From the NCBI GenBank assembly GCA_022839045.1, contig JALHDI010000098.1, positions 1 to 11,227 of the forward strand: DNA of 11,227 nt. Reading direction: 5' to 3'. This DNA comes from Sporomusaceae bacterium (GTDB taxonomy: Bacteria; Bacillota_C; Negativicutes; Sporomusales_B; UBA7701). The translations under genes were made by a program, and so were the position numbers. Below, piece after piece: positions 1-6,653 of this stretch; position 1 is the stretch's first letter, and each line of letters starts with the position of its first letter. The notes under the pieces were generated by a model that saw only the letters and a list, made by a program, of their open reading frames with translations, ran no database searches and was not told the DNA's origin.

Positions 1-1159
1 CGCGGCTGCCTTTTTTGACCCGCCCTTCGCGGGGGTCGAGCTCGCCGGTGAGGAGCTTGAGGAGGGTGGTTTTGCCGGCGCCGTTGGGGCCGACGAGGGC
101 GACGGCTTCGCCTCTTCTCACGAGCAGGGACTGGCGCTCGAACACCGTCCTGTCGCCGTAGCCGGCGGTGACTTCGACGAGTTCGGCGGCGCGGTCGGCG
201 CATTCGGCCGGGGCGGGCAGGTCGAAGGCCAGCACCCGGTCCTGGCGCATGAGCTCGATGCGTTCGAGGCGACCCATTTGCGACTGCCGGCCGCGGGCCT
301 GTTTTGATTTTATGCCGGCCTTGTAGCGGCGGATGTATTCCTCGGTTTTGGCGATCTGGCGCTGCTGCTTCTCGTAGGCGCTGAGGAGGGCGGCGTCGCT
401 CATGGCTTTCTGTTCGAGGTAGCGGCTGTAGTTGCCGCCGTAGGCGACGAGCCGCTCGCCCTGGAGGTCGAAGATGCGGCTGACGGTGTTGTCGAGGAAG
501 TAGCGGTCGTGGGAGATGATGAAGACGCTGCCGGCGTAGCCCTGGAGGAATTCCTCGAGCCATTCGACCATGGCGATGTCGAGGTGGTTGGTGGGTTCGT
601 CGAGGAAGAGGAAGTCGGGTTTGCGGCACAGGGCCTTGGTGAGGTTGAGGCGGGTCTGCTGGCCGCCGGAGAGGGTGGCGACCGGGCGGGCCATGTCGTC
701 GTCGGCGAAGCCGAGGCCGAAGGCGACGCGGCGGATGTCGCTGGCGTAGTGGTAGCCGCCGGAGCGCTCGAAGTATTCGACGTCGGCGGCGTAGGCTTTC
801 ATGAGGCGGGCGAGCTCGCCCTCGTCCTTCTCGGCGGCCATTTGCCGCTCCAGGTCCTGAAAGCGCCGCTGGGCGTCGAGGACGTCGGCGTAGGCGTCTT
901 CGAGGTATTGGTAGACGGTCGCCCGGCTGGCGGCGGTCTGCTGCCGGACGTAGCCGACGGTGCAGCCGGGGGTGAGGCGGACATTGCCCCGGTCGAGGGG
1001 TTCGAGGCCCAGGAGGCAGCGCATGAGGGTGGTTTTGCCGGCGCCGTTGGCGCCGATGAGGCCGACTTTTTCGCCGCTTTGTATTTCGAAGCTGATGTTG
1101 TTGAAGATGGTGTCGACGCCGAACGATTTGCTCAGCTGGTCAGCGTGGAGAGAGCCCAT
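1..1159 (-). CDS. ABC-F family ATPase (YdiF/Uup-like), C-terminus cut by window edge
   Basis: Cytosolic ABC-F protein with paired ATP-binding cassettes and no membrane domain; family members act on the ribosome in translation or antibiotic protection. About 386 residues are visible. The first cassette is complete: Walker A GANGAGKT at residues 36-43, signature LSGGQQTRLNL, Walker B FLFLDEPTNHLD, and the switch motif SHDRYFLD. A charged ABC-F linker follows, rich in Lys/Arg/Gln (KQQRQIAKTEEYIRRYKAGIK). The second cassette is seen only through its Walker A (GPNGAGKT) before the frame leaves the window. The start is ATG at 1159, preceded by GGGGTG five bases away and a sigma-A-like promoter with only about 50 nt of leader. 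That leaves little room for the leader-peptide attenuators common before resistance-type ABC-F genes, so a housekeeping type (YdiF-like) is my inference. It is separated from the upstream PTS operon by a terminator. Confidence 0.93.
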   Translation of the reverse strand, partial: MGSLHADQLSKSFGVDTIFNNISFEIQSGEKVGLIGANGAGKTTLMRCLLGLEPLDRGNVRLTPGCTVGYVRQQTAASRATVYQYLEDAYADVLDAQRRFQDLERQMAAEKDEGELARLMKAYAADVEYFERSGGYHYASDIRRVAFGLGFADDDMARPVATLSGGQQTRLNLTKALCRKPDFLFLDEPTNHLDIAMVEWLEEFLQGYAGSVFIISHDRYFLDNTVSRIFDLQGERLVAYGGNYSRYLEQKAMSDAALLSAYEKQQRQIAKTEEYIRRYKAGIKSKQARGRQSQMGRLERIELMRQDRVLAFDLPAPAECADRAAELVEVTAGYGDRTVFERQSLLVRRGEAVALVGPNGAGKTTLLKLLTGELDPREGRVKKGSR

Positions 1160-1216
1160 GTTTTCACCCCGGCGCGGCCTGTGTTGTCTGTCGGGAAAAA
1201 TGACCGCGCGTATAAA

Positions 1217-1245
1217 ATTATATACGATTGGCGGCGATATGCAAA
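1217..1245 (-). promoter_or_regulatory. Predicted sigma-A promoter of the ABC-F gene, -10 inside a dyad
   Basis: On the minus strand the perfect -10 hexamer TATAAT lies at 1222-1217. A -35-like TTTGCA lies at 1245-1240, giving a 17-bp spacer; the -35 matches TTGACA at 4 of 6 positions. The -10 sits inside an 18-bp inverted repeat, CGTATA-N6-TATACG, at 1209-1226. This is a conspicuous A+T island in a G+C-rich background. Predicted transcription start is near 1210. No experimental support. Confidence 0.6.
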
Positions 1246-1262
1246 GGCGGGGGCAAGGGAAG

Positions 1263-1295
1263 CGGAAAATCCCGGCTGTTTGCCGGGATTTTCCG
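1263..1295 (-). terminator. Hairpin terminator of the PTS operon
   Basis: A perfect 14-bp stem (1263-1276 pairing with 1282-1295) with a 5-base loop starts 12 bases beyond the Enzyme I stop codon. The lower stem on the transcribed strand ends in ATTTTCCG and is followed by a pyrimidine-rich CTTCCCTTG rather than a clean U-run. It therefore looks like a terminator of moderate quality, or one with an additional mRNA-stabilising role. It separates the operon from the ABC-F gene. Confidence 0.75.
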
Positions 1296-1307
1296 TGATA
1301 ATCGGCC

Positions 1308-2999
1308 TTATTCGGCGAGGAGGCGGCGGACGGCAGGCGCGTCGCCGCAGGCGAGGGCGCGGGCGGCGAGGTCGGCGGCGGCGGCCGCTGTGAGGGCGGC
1401 GATTTTTTCCCTGGCGGCGGGGATGAGGGGCGGGCTCATGCTGAGTTCCCGCACCCCCAGGCCGATGAGCAGGGGGATGGCGGCCGCGTCGCCGGCGAGT
1501 TCCCCGCACACGCCCGTCCATTTGCCGGCCCGGGCGGCGGCGTCGGCGACCATGCCGATGAGCCTGAGGACGGCGGGATGGCAGCTGTCGTAGAGGGCGG
1601 CGGCGGCGGGGTTGCCCCGGTCGGCGGCAAGGACGTACTGGGTGAGGTCGTTGGTGCCGATGCTGAAGAAGTCCACTTCCTCGGCGAGGGCGGCGGCGCC
1701 CAGGGCGGCGGCGGGCACTTCGACCATGATGCCAGTCTGGCGCGGCAGGGCGCAGGGTATGCCGGCGGCCTGGAGCTCGCCGAGGGCCTGGGCCATGATT
1801 TTGCGGGCGGCCAGCACTTCGGCGAGGTCGGTGACCATGGGGTACATGACGCGGAGGTTGCCGGCGGGAGCGGCCCGCAGGAGGGCCCGCAGCTGGATTT
1901 TGAACAGTGCCATTTCCCGGAGCGAGAGGCGCAGGCCGCGGATGCCGAGGAAGGGGTTGTCTTCGCGGGGCATGGCGAGGTAGGGCAGCGGCTTGTCGCC
2001 GCCGGCGTCGAGCGTGCGGATGACGACGGGTTTGTCGCCGAAGGCGGCGAGGACGCTCTTGTAGGCCTGGTATTGTTCCTCCTCCCCGGGGGCCTGCGGC
2101 CGGTCGAGGTAGAGGAATTCGGTGCGCAGGAGGCCGACCCCCTCGGCACCGATCAGGGTGGCCCGTTTGACTTCGGCGAGGCTGACGAGGTTGGCGGCGA
2201 CTTCGATCCGCCGGCCGTCGCGGGTTGCGGTGTCGCCGACGATCCGGACGGCGGCGCGGCGGGCTTTGGCGTCCGCCCAGGCGGCGTAGCGGGCGAGGTC
2301 TTCGGGGCCGGGGTCGAGGACGACCTGCCCGGCGGTGCCGTCGACGAGGACGGCGGCGGCGCCGGCGAGCGCGGTTTCGAGGCCGGCAACGCCGGATACG
2401 ACGGGCAGTTCGAGGGCTTTGGCGAGGATGGCCAGGTGGCTGGTGGGGCCGCCCTGTTCGGTAATGAAGCCGGCAACGCCCGCGGAAGCGAGTTTGACCG
2501 CCTGGGAGGGGGTGAGCTCCCGCCCGGCGACGATGCAGCCTTCAAGCGGGCCGGCGTCGGCCTCCGCCGGGGCGAGGGCGGCGAGCACCCGTTGGCCGAC
2601 GTCGCGGATGTCCTGGGCGCGGGCGCGGAAGTATTCGTCTTCCTGCCCGTCCATGAGGGCGGCCAGTTCCTCGAAGGTTTCGGCGGCCGCCCGGACAGCG
2701 TCTTTTTTCTCTTCGGTTATTTTGCGGTCGAGCAGTTCACGGACGGAGGGGTCTTCGAGCATCAGCAGGTGGGCTTCGAAGATGGCCGCTTCGTCCGGAC
2801 CGAGGCGCGCGTCGGCCAGTTCGCCGGTGCGGCGGATTTCCTCCCCGGCCGCGCGGAGGGCGGTGAGGGCTTTGTCGTGTTCGGCGGCGATTTCGTTGTC
2901 TTCAAGGAGGCGGCCGGCGCGGCCGGGAAGGGGCGCGGCGGCGAGGATTTTCAGTTTGCCGGCCGCCAGGCCGGGCGACAAACCGATGCCTTTCAGCAT
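1308..2999 (-). CDS. ptsI: Phosphoenolpyruvate-protein phosphotransferase (PTS Enzyme I)
   Basis: Cytosolic Enzyme I transfers phosphate from phosphoenolpyruvate to a histidine of its own and then to HPr. The 563-residue protein is close to the usual ~570. An N-terminal HPr-binding/phosphohistidine region is followed by the active-site loop GGPTSHLAIL with the phospho-acceptor His at residue 188. The C-terminal PEP-binding barrel carries LLRTEFLYLDR (about 290-300), VIRTLDAGGDK (about 327-336), FFSIGTNDLTQY (about 444-455) and the catalytic Cys498 in GVCGELAGD. All key residues appear intact. The ATG at 2999 overlaps the end of the HPr gene by 7 bases, indicating translational coupling. It is the last gene of the operon. 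It could be the cell's only Enzyme I or one dedicated to this transporter; the window cannot tell. Confidence 0.97.
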   Translation of the reverse strand: MLKGIGLSPGLAAGKLKILAAAPLPGRAGRLLEDNEIAAEHDKALTALRAAGEEIRRTGELADARLGPDEAAIFEAHLLMLEDPSVRELLDRKITEEKKDAVRAAAETFEELAALMDGQEDEYFRARAQDIRDVGQRVLAALAPAEADAGPLEGCIVAGRELTPSQAVKLASAGVAGFITEQGGPTSHLAILAKALELPVVSGVAGLETALAGAAAVLVDGTAGQVVLDPGPEDLARYAAWADAKARRAAVRIVGDTATRDGRRIEVAANLVSLAEVKRATLIGAEGVGLLRTEFLYLDRPQAPGEEEQYQAYKSVLAAFGDKPVVIRTLDAGGDKPLPYLAMPREDNPFLGIRGLRLSLREMALFKIQLRALLRAAPAGNLRVMYPMVTDLAEVLAARKIMAQALGELQAAGIPCALPRQTGIMVEVPAAALGAAALAEEVDFFSIGTNDLTQYVLAADRGNPAAAALYDSCHPAVLRLIGMVADAAARAGKWTGVCGELAGDAAAIPLLIGLGVRELSMSPPLIPAAREKIAALTAAAAADLAARALACGDAPAVRRLLAE

Positions 3000-3289
3000 G
3001 GCGAATTCTCCTTAATGCCGTTTTCGCTGAAGCCGCTTTCGCTTTCGATCAATGCGGCGAGGGTTTCGACGGCCGCGGCTTCGTCGACGCCGGTAGCGGT
3101 GATGGTGACCGCCGCTCCCCGGCCGGCGGCCAGGGAGAGTACGCCGACGATGCTTTTGGCGTCGGCCGCTTTGCCGTTGCATTGGAGTTTGAGGTCGCTG
3201 GCGAAGGCGCGCGCCGCCTGCACGAGCAGGGCGGCCGGCCGGGCGTGGAGGCCGACGGCGGCGCCGACGCGGACTGCTTTTTCCGTCAC
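2993..3289 (-). CDS. ptsH: Phosphocarrier protein HPr
   Basis: HPr relays phosphate from Enzyme I to the EIIA of the transporter. From the GTG start at 3289 the protein is 98 residues and both family hallmarks fall on canonical numbers: His15 in GLHARPAAL, and Ser46 in AKSIVGVLSLAAG, the site used by HPr kinase/phosphorylase in Bacillota. A longer in-frame extension upstream is rejected: the GTG has a near-ideal GAGGAGG seven to ten bases upstream and gives the canonical numbering. The C-terminus runs about ten residues past the usual 85-88, with a tail (SGFSENGIKENSPC) encoded partly by DNA overlapping the Enzyme I start. Intact Ser46 suggests this HPr may also act in catabolite control, despite sitting in a dedicated operon. 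Confidence 0.95.
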   Translation of the reverse strand: MTEKAVRVGAAVGLHARPAALLVQAARAFASDLKLQCNGKAADAKSIVGVLSLAAGRGAAVTITATGVDEAAAVETLAALIESESGFSENGIKENSPC

Positions 3290-3297
3290 GGTGTGCG

Positions 3298-3304
3298 CCT
3301 CCTC
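3298..3304 (-). promoter_or_regulatory. Ribosome binding site deciding the HPr GTG start
   Basis: GAGGAGG on the minus strand ends eight bases before GTG at 3289. It overlaps the TGA stop of the upstream EIIA gene (TGAGGAGG), so ribosomes finishing EIIA sit on the HPr initiation region. This supports the short HPr reading. Confidence 0.8.
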
Positions 3305-3689
3305 AGATGTCGGTGAGAGTGGTGACGGCCGCCCGCCCGGTGTCGGCGGCCAGGGCGGTGAGCTCGGCGAGACCGAGTTCCCCACGGGCGCCGAGGACTT
3401 CGAGCAGCATGGGCAGGCTGACGCCGGCGACCAGGTGGCAGCGGCCGGCCTTGACCAGCCGGGCGGCGGCGTTGGCCGGGGTGCCGCCGAAGAGGTCGGC
3501 GAGGACGAGGGTTTCGCCGTCCGGCAGGGCGGCTTTGGCTTCCGCCAGCCGGGCCTCGAAGCCGTCGACGCTGTCCCGGGGGACGAGCGACACGGCCGCG
3601 ACCGCTTCCTGGGGACCGAACATCATTTCCGCGACTTTTAGTAGTTCGTTGCCTAGTTGTCCGTGAGTTACGATCAATACGCCTGTCAA
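3303..3689 (-). CDS. PTS mannose/fructose/sorbose-family EIIA component
   Basis: A soluble EIIA that accepts phosphate from HPr on His9 (in VLIVTHGQLGNELL) and passes it to EIIB. The 128-residue length fits a free-standing EIIA-Man domain. The conserved LVLADLFGGTPANAAAR segment (about residues 62-77) and the VAGVSLPMLLEVL helix region are clear. The first codon is TTG at 3689, 17 bases after the stop of the BtpA-like gene; upstream purine-rich AGAATGGGG gives only a modest ribosome site, so the exact start is a little uncertain. A nearby ATG is out of frame and stops after five codons. In E. coli ManX the EIIA and EIIB domains are fused. Here they are separate genes, with EIIB at the head of the operon and EIIA fifth. 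Confidence 0.93.
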   Translation of the reverse strand: MTGVLIVTHGQLGNELLKVAEMMFGPQEAVAAVSLVPRDSVDGFEARLAEAKAALPDGETLVLADLFGGTPANAAARLVKAGRCHLVAGVSLPMLLEVLGARGELGLAELTALAADTGRAAVTTLTDI

Positions 3690-3706
3690 TTCGTTCGCCC
3701 CATTCT

Positions 3707-4495
3707 TCAGCCTCGGACGGCGTCGATGAACCGTTTGGCCCGCTCGGGGGCCACGGGGTTCCAGAGGATCCCGTCTTGTTTGAGCGCCGTGCCGACGATG
3801 AGTCCGTCGACGGCGTCCAAGTAGTCGCGGACGTTGTCGGCCGAGACGCCGCTGGAGACTACCAGCCGGCGGCCGGGGAACCTGGCCCGCAGCTGACGGA
3901 CGATGTCTTTGTCGGGAGGCAGGCCGGCGCGGGGGCCGGGGACGAGCAGGACGTCGGGCTCGAACACCAGGAAGAGGCTGTCGACGATTTCGGCGACCGG
4001 CCGGGTGTCGAGGGAGGTGCCGGCGTGGGGGGTGATGTTGAGGAAGACGGCGATGTCTTCGGCGCCGATTTTTTGGCGGTAGGAGAGGATTTCGTAGGGG
4101 TTGTGGGCGTGGAGGCCGAAGACGCCGGCGAATACGCCTGACAGGTAGATGCGCACGAAGTCGGCGCCGACGGCTTTGGCCACGCCGAGGGTCGCCAGGG
4201 GGTCGACGAGGACGCCGACGCCGAAGGGCAGCGGGTAGCGGTTGACGACCGTCCGCACGATGCGGGTGTAGATGGCGGCGATTTCGGGGCCGACGGGGGC
4301 TGTGTAGGGACGGTCGCCTTCGTTGGCGAAGACGAAGCCGTCGAAACCCGCTTCGACGAGGCAGCGGGCGTCGTGGAGCGCCCAGTCTTCCATTTGCGCG
4401 ACGCTCATGCCTTTGTAGTAGGGCGTGCCCGGCATGGGCGGCAGGTGGACGCAGCCGAGGATGGTTTTTTTGTTGGCGAAGATGTCTCGAGCCAT
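3707..4495 (-). CDS. BtpA/SgcQ family protein (predicted TIM barrel) in PTS operon
   Basis: 262 residues resembling the BtpA/SgcQ family: the opening ILGCVHLPPMPGTPYYKG, then EAGFDGFVFANEGDRPY, PFGVGVLVDPLATLGVAKAVG, DFVRIYLSGVFAGVFG and the C-terminal VVSSGVSADNVRDYLDAVDG followed by IVGTALKQDG. The late Gly-rich segments look like the phosphate-binding end of a TIM barrel (inference). Known members include cyanobacterial BtpA, linked to photosystem I accumulation, and E. coli SgcQ, encoded with a putative sugar PTS; no enzymatic reaction can be assigned here. It has an AAAGGGGAT ribosome site before its ATG and lies 13 bases after EIID and 17 before EIIA. It is the only non-transport gene in the operon, so a role in processing the imported phosphorylated product is a reasonable inference, unproven. 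Confidence 0.88.
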   Translation of the reverse strand: MARDIFANKKTILGCVHLPPMPGTPYYKGMSVAQMEDWALHDARCLVEAGFDGFVFANEGDRPYTAPVGPEIAAIYTRIVRTVVNRYPLPFGVGVLVDPLATLGVAKAVGADFVRIYLSGVFAGVFGLHAHNPYEILSYRQKIGAEDIAVFLNITPHAGTSLDTRPVAEIVDSLFLVFEPDVLLVPGPRAGLPPDKDIVRQLRARFPGRRLVVSSGVSADNVRDYLDAVDGLIVGTALKQDGILWNPVAPERAKRFIDAVRG

Positions 4496-4508
4496 GTAGT
4501 TATCCCCT

Positions 4509-5330
4509 TTAGACTAGTATTTGCAGGTAGACGCCGATGAAGCCGGCGGCGAACAGGATGGCGAGGATCCAGAGGATGGATTTGCCTTTTTCGAGGGCGT
4601 ACCAGACGGCGAGGAGGGTGATGAGGCTGAGGATGCCGGGCATGATGCTGTTGAGGATGGCCTGGAGCTTGACGACGGTTTTGCCCATGGTGAAGGTGAC
4701 GCCGGTGGCCACCGGGATGCGGGTGGCGGCCAGGGCGCCGAGGACGGTGAGGCCGAGGACGGTGAGGCCTTCGGTGACCCGGCTGACCATGGTGCCTTCG
4801 AGCATCTTGGCGAGCGCGTCCTTGCCGAGGCGGTAGCCCTGCATGTACGCGAGGTAGCCGACGCCGAAGGTGTAGGCGGTGAAGCAGGCGAAGAAGAACA
4901 GCGGCCCGACGGCCGAGCCTTCGGCGGCGATGCCGACGGCGATGGCGAGGAGGATGGTTTTGACAAGGCCCTGGGTGACGGTGTCGCCGACGCCGGCGAG
5001 GGGGCCCATGAGGCCGGTTTTAAGGCTGTTGATGGTTTCGTCGGTATATTCGGCGCCGTTGGCCTTTTTCTCCTCCAGGGCGGCCATGATGCCGGGGATG
5101 ACGGCGCCGATGTTGGCCTCGGTGTTGAAGAAGACGAGGTGACGCTTGAGGCCGGCGGCGATGTCCTCTTTTTTGGTGTAGAGCTTGGCGAGGATGGGGA
5201 CCATGGCGTGGGTGAAGCCGAGGGCCTGCATGCGTTCGTAGTTGTAGCAGGATTGGGCGAAGTTGTGCCAGCAGAGGAAGGATTTTACGAGGTCCCATTT
5301 AGTGAGTTTGACTTCAGCTGTCTTTTCCAT
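4509..5330 (-). CDS. PTS mannose-family EIID membrane component
   Basis: The EIID subunit forms the sugar-translocating membrane complex together with EIIC. The 273 residues start with a soluble N-terminal part carrying the family signature (FAQSCYNYERMQALGF, about residues 24-39, compared with the usual QxSWNYERMQ). LMGPLAGVGDT (about 108-118) follows, then several hydrophobic segments and a C-terminal membrane helix (ILWILAILFAAGFIGVYL). The ATG at 5330 lies inside the end of EIIC, with a 17-base overlap, and is preceded by GGGAGGGG, so translation is probably coupled. The Trp before the conserved Asn-Tyr-Glu-Arg motif is replaced by Tyr here. No truncation is seen. Confidence 0.95.
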   Translation of the reverse strand: MEKTAEVKLTKWDLVKSFLCWHNFAQSCYNYERMQALGFTHAMVPILAKLYTKKEDIAAGLKRHLVFFNTEANIGAVIPGIMAALEEKKANGAEYTDETINSLKTGLMGPLAGVGDTVTQGLVKTILLAIAVGIAAEGSAVGPLFFFACFTAYTFGVGYLAYMQGYRLGKDALAKMLEGTMVSRVTEGLTVLGLTVLGALAATRIPVATGVTFTMGKTVVKLQAILNSIMPGILSLITLLAVWYALEKGKSILWILAILFAAGFIGVYLQILV

Positions 5331-6078
5331 GCTTGACCCCTCCCAACCCGTAGCGATAGGTGACGTGGAGCACGGCGGCGGCCGCGCCGATGATGCTGAC
5401 GGCGATGATGTCGAGCTTGAGGTAGGCGGCCAGCACGAAGCCGATGAAGAGGAACGGCATCAGGTAGCCGCGGGCGATGTATTTGAGCAGCAGGGCGAGA
5501 CCGAGGGCGGACAGGAGTCCGCCGGTCACGCGCAGGCCGTCGGTGACCATTTTGGGGAGGTTGGCGAGCAGCGTCTTGAGGGCGTCGCCGCCGTAGTAGA
5601 CGGCCAGGAAGGTGGGGACGAAGTAGAGCAGGAAGGGCACGATCTGGGAGGCGCCGATGTTCATGAGGATGATGCCGCGGGTGTCGCCCTCTTCGGCGTA
5701 TTTGTCGGCTTTGTGGAGCCAGAAGGAGTTGATGGTCATTTTGGCCTGGCGGATGAAGAGGCCGAGGAGGCCGAGGGCGACGGCGAAGGTGATGCCGGCG
5801 CTGGGCGGCTGGCCGGCGAGCATGGTCATGGCGACGGCCAGGTAGCCGGCGAGGGCGAGGTCGGCGGGCAGGGCGCCGCCGGCGACGATGTAGCCGATGT
5901 AGGCCATCTGGATCATGGCGCCGGTTTTGACGCCGTAGGCGACGTCGCCGAGGATGGCGCCGACGATGAGGCCGCCCATGAGCGGGGCCGCCATGTAGAG
6001 CGACCAGCTGAGGGTGAGCGACAGCAGTCCGCCGGCTAACCAGGTGATGAGGCCGATGAGAATCGCTTCGATAAGCAT
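5314..6078 (-). CDS. PTS mannose-family EIIC membrane component
   Basis: EIIC is the main channel subunit of mannose-type PTS transporters. The 254-residue protein from ATG at 6078 begins directly with a hydrophobic helix (MLIEAILIGLITWLAGG) and contains the conserved APLMGGLIVGAILGDVAYGV and GAMIQMAYIGYIVAGGALPA stretches, then several further membrane segments. The ATG is preceded by a strong AAAGGAGGG site. A longer in-frame reading starting upstream to 6312 lies within the EIIB gene and has no family match, so it is rejected. It follows EIIB by 16 bases and overlaps EIID by 17. Confidence 0.95.
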   Translation of the reverse strand: MLIEAILIGLITWLAGGLLSLTLSWSLYMAAPLMGGLIVGAILGDVAYGVKTGAMIQMAYIGYIVAGGALPADLALAGYLAVAMTMLAGQPPSAGITFAVALGLLGLFIRQAKMTINSFWLHKADKYAEEGDTRGIILMNIGASQIVPFLLYFVPTFLAVYYGGDALKTLLANLPKMVTDGLRVTGGLLSALGLALLLKYIARGYLMPFLFIGFVLAAYLKLDIIAVSIIGAAAAVLHVTYRYGLGGVKHGKDS

Positions 6079-6085
6079 TCCGTTT

Positions 6086-6094
6086 GTCCCTCCT
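6086..6094 (-). promoter_or_regulatory. Strong ribosome binding site of EIIC
   Basis: AAGGAGGGA-type sequence on the minus strand, directly after the EIIB stop codon and about eight bases before the EIIC ATG at 6078. It fixes the EIIC start and excludes the longer in-frame reading. Confidence 0.8.
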
Positions 6095-6589
6095 TTATTT
6101 GAGTGCTTTGATATCTTCCCACCGGTACCGGGTATCGGCGGGTATGGTCTGGAAGTAGACGGTGCGGCCGGCGGCGGCGATGGCTTTGAGGGCGTCGATG
6201 CCGGCGGCGTCGAGGTAGACGCTGGGGGTGAGCTTGACGCGGCCCGGGGCCATGCCGGCGTTGCCCATGTTGACCTCGGCGGGCAGGGCGGCCGGGCCGC
6301 CGATGAGGACACGGGCGGCTTCCTGGGGGTTTTTCATGATGACGATGAGGTTGTCGTCCGCCGTGTCCCGGGCGAGGAGGTCGAGCCCGTCGGCGACGGA
6401 GGCGACGGTGACGGCTACGCCAGGGGGGGCCGCCATTTTGAGGATGGAGCTCATGAGGCTGTCGGCGGCGGCTTTGTCGTCGATAACGAGGATTTGCCTG
6501 GCCTTGGTGTGGCCGACCCAGGCGGTCACTACCTGGCTGTGGATGAGCCGCTCGTCGATGCGGAAGAGTACGACTGTTTGCAAATGCAT
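6095..6589 (-). CDS. PTS mannose/fructose/sorbose-family EIIB component, first operon gene
   Basis: A soluble EIIB that receives phosphate from EIIA on a histidine and phosphorylates the sugar during transport. The hallmark N-terminal motif is FRIDERLIHSQVVTAWVGH; the phospho-acceptor His is in RLIH. The Gly that usually follows it (RLIHGQV) is Ser here. Further family features are RQILVIDDKAA (about residues 34-44) and the later DNLIVIMKNPQEAARVL and VNMGNAG segments. Total length is 164 residues from ATG at 6589. Initiation two codons later at TTG 6583 is a serious alternative: AAGGTGAT would then be correctly spaced, and the active His would be residue 15 as in B. subtilis LevE. A longer reading upstream to 6712 crosses the promoter and is rejected. 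Confidence 0.94.
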   Translation of the reverse strand: MHLQTVVLFRIDERLIHSQVVTAWVGHTKARQILVIDDKAAADSLMSSILKMAAPPGVAVTVASVADGLDLLARDTADDNLIVIMKNPQEAARVLIGGPAALPAEVNMGNAGMAPGRVKLTPSVYLDAAGIDALKAIAAAGRTVYFQTIPADTRYRWEDIKALK

Positions 6590-6617
6590 CACCTTCCCCG
6601 TCGGATTGGTTTGTGTC

Positions 6618-6626
6618 TTGATACAG
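6618..6626. repeat. 9-bp direct repeat TTGATACAG, copy near the operon start site
   Basis: TTGATACAG on the plus strand occurs here and again at 6654-6662, exactly 36 bases apart start to start, bracketing the sigma-54 promoter. This copy overlaps the predicted transcription start. It could be an operator half or chance. Confidence 0.4.
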
Positions 6627-6630
6627 TAGT

Positions 6631-6647
6631 CGCAAGAAGGATGCCAA
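6631..6647 (-). promoter_or_regulatory. Sigma-54 (RpoN) -24/-12 promoter of the PTS operon
   Basis: The minus strand reads TTGGCATCCTTCTTGCG. It matches the sigma-54 consensus (TGGCAC-N5-TTGCW) with the invariant GG and GC dinucleotides separated by exactly 10 bases. It lies about 42 bases before the EIIB start and just after the terminator of a regulator carrying a GAFTGA sigma-54 contact motif, the arrangement known for B. subtilis levR/levDEFG. Predicted transcription start is near 6620, giving a roughly 30-base leader. Confidence 0.85.
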
Positions 6648-6653
6648 TACGGA

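Noticed and set aside
509..1393. 294-residue plus-strand open frame opposite the ABC-F gene
   Set aside because: The minus strand shows ordered ABC-F motifs. The plus frame has none and ends in Arg/Gly-rich low complexity.
3290..3385. Upstream in-frame extension of HPr
   Set aside because: It overlaps the EIIA coding end and would displace His15 and Ser46 from their canonical positions. GTG 3289 has an excellent ribosome site.
1578..3641. 687-residue plus-strand open frame opposite Enzyme I and HPr
   Set aside because: Low-complexity Gly/Ala/Asp/Glu composition typical of the antisense of G+C-rich genes. The minus strand carries unmistakable Enzyme I and HPr with all active residues.
6079..6312. 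Upstream in-frame extension of EIIC
   Set aside because: It lies within the EIIB coding region and has no hydrophobic or family-like sequence. ATG 6078 has a strong ribosome site.
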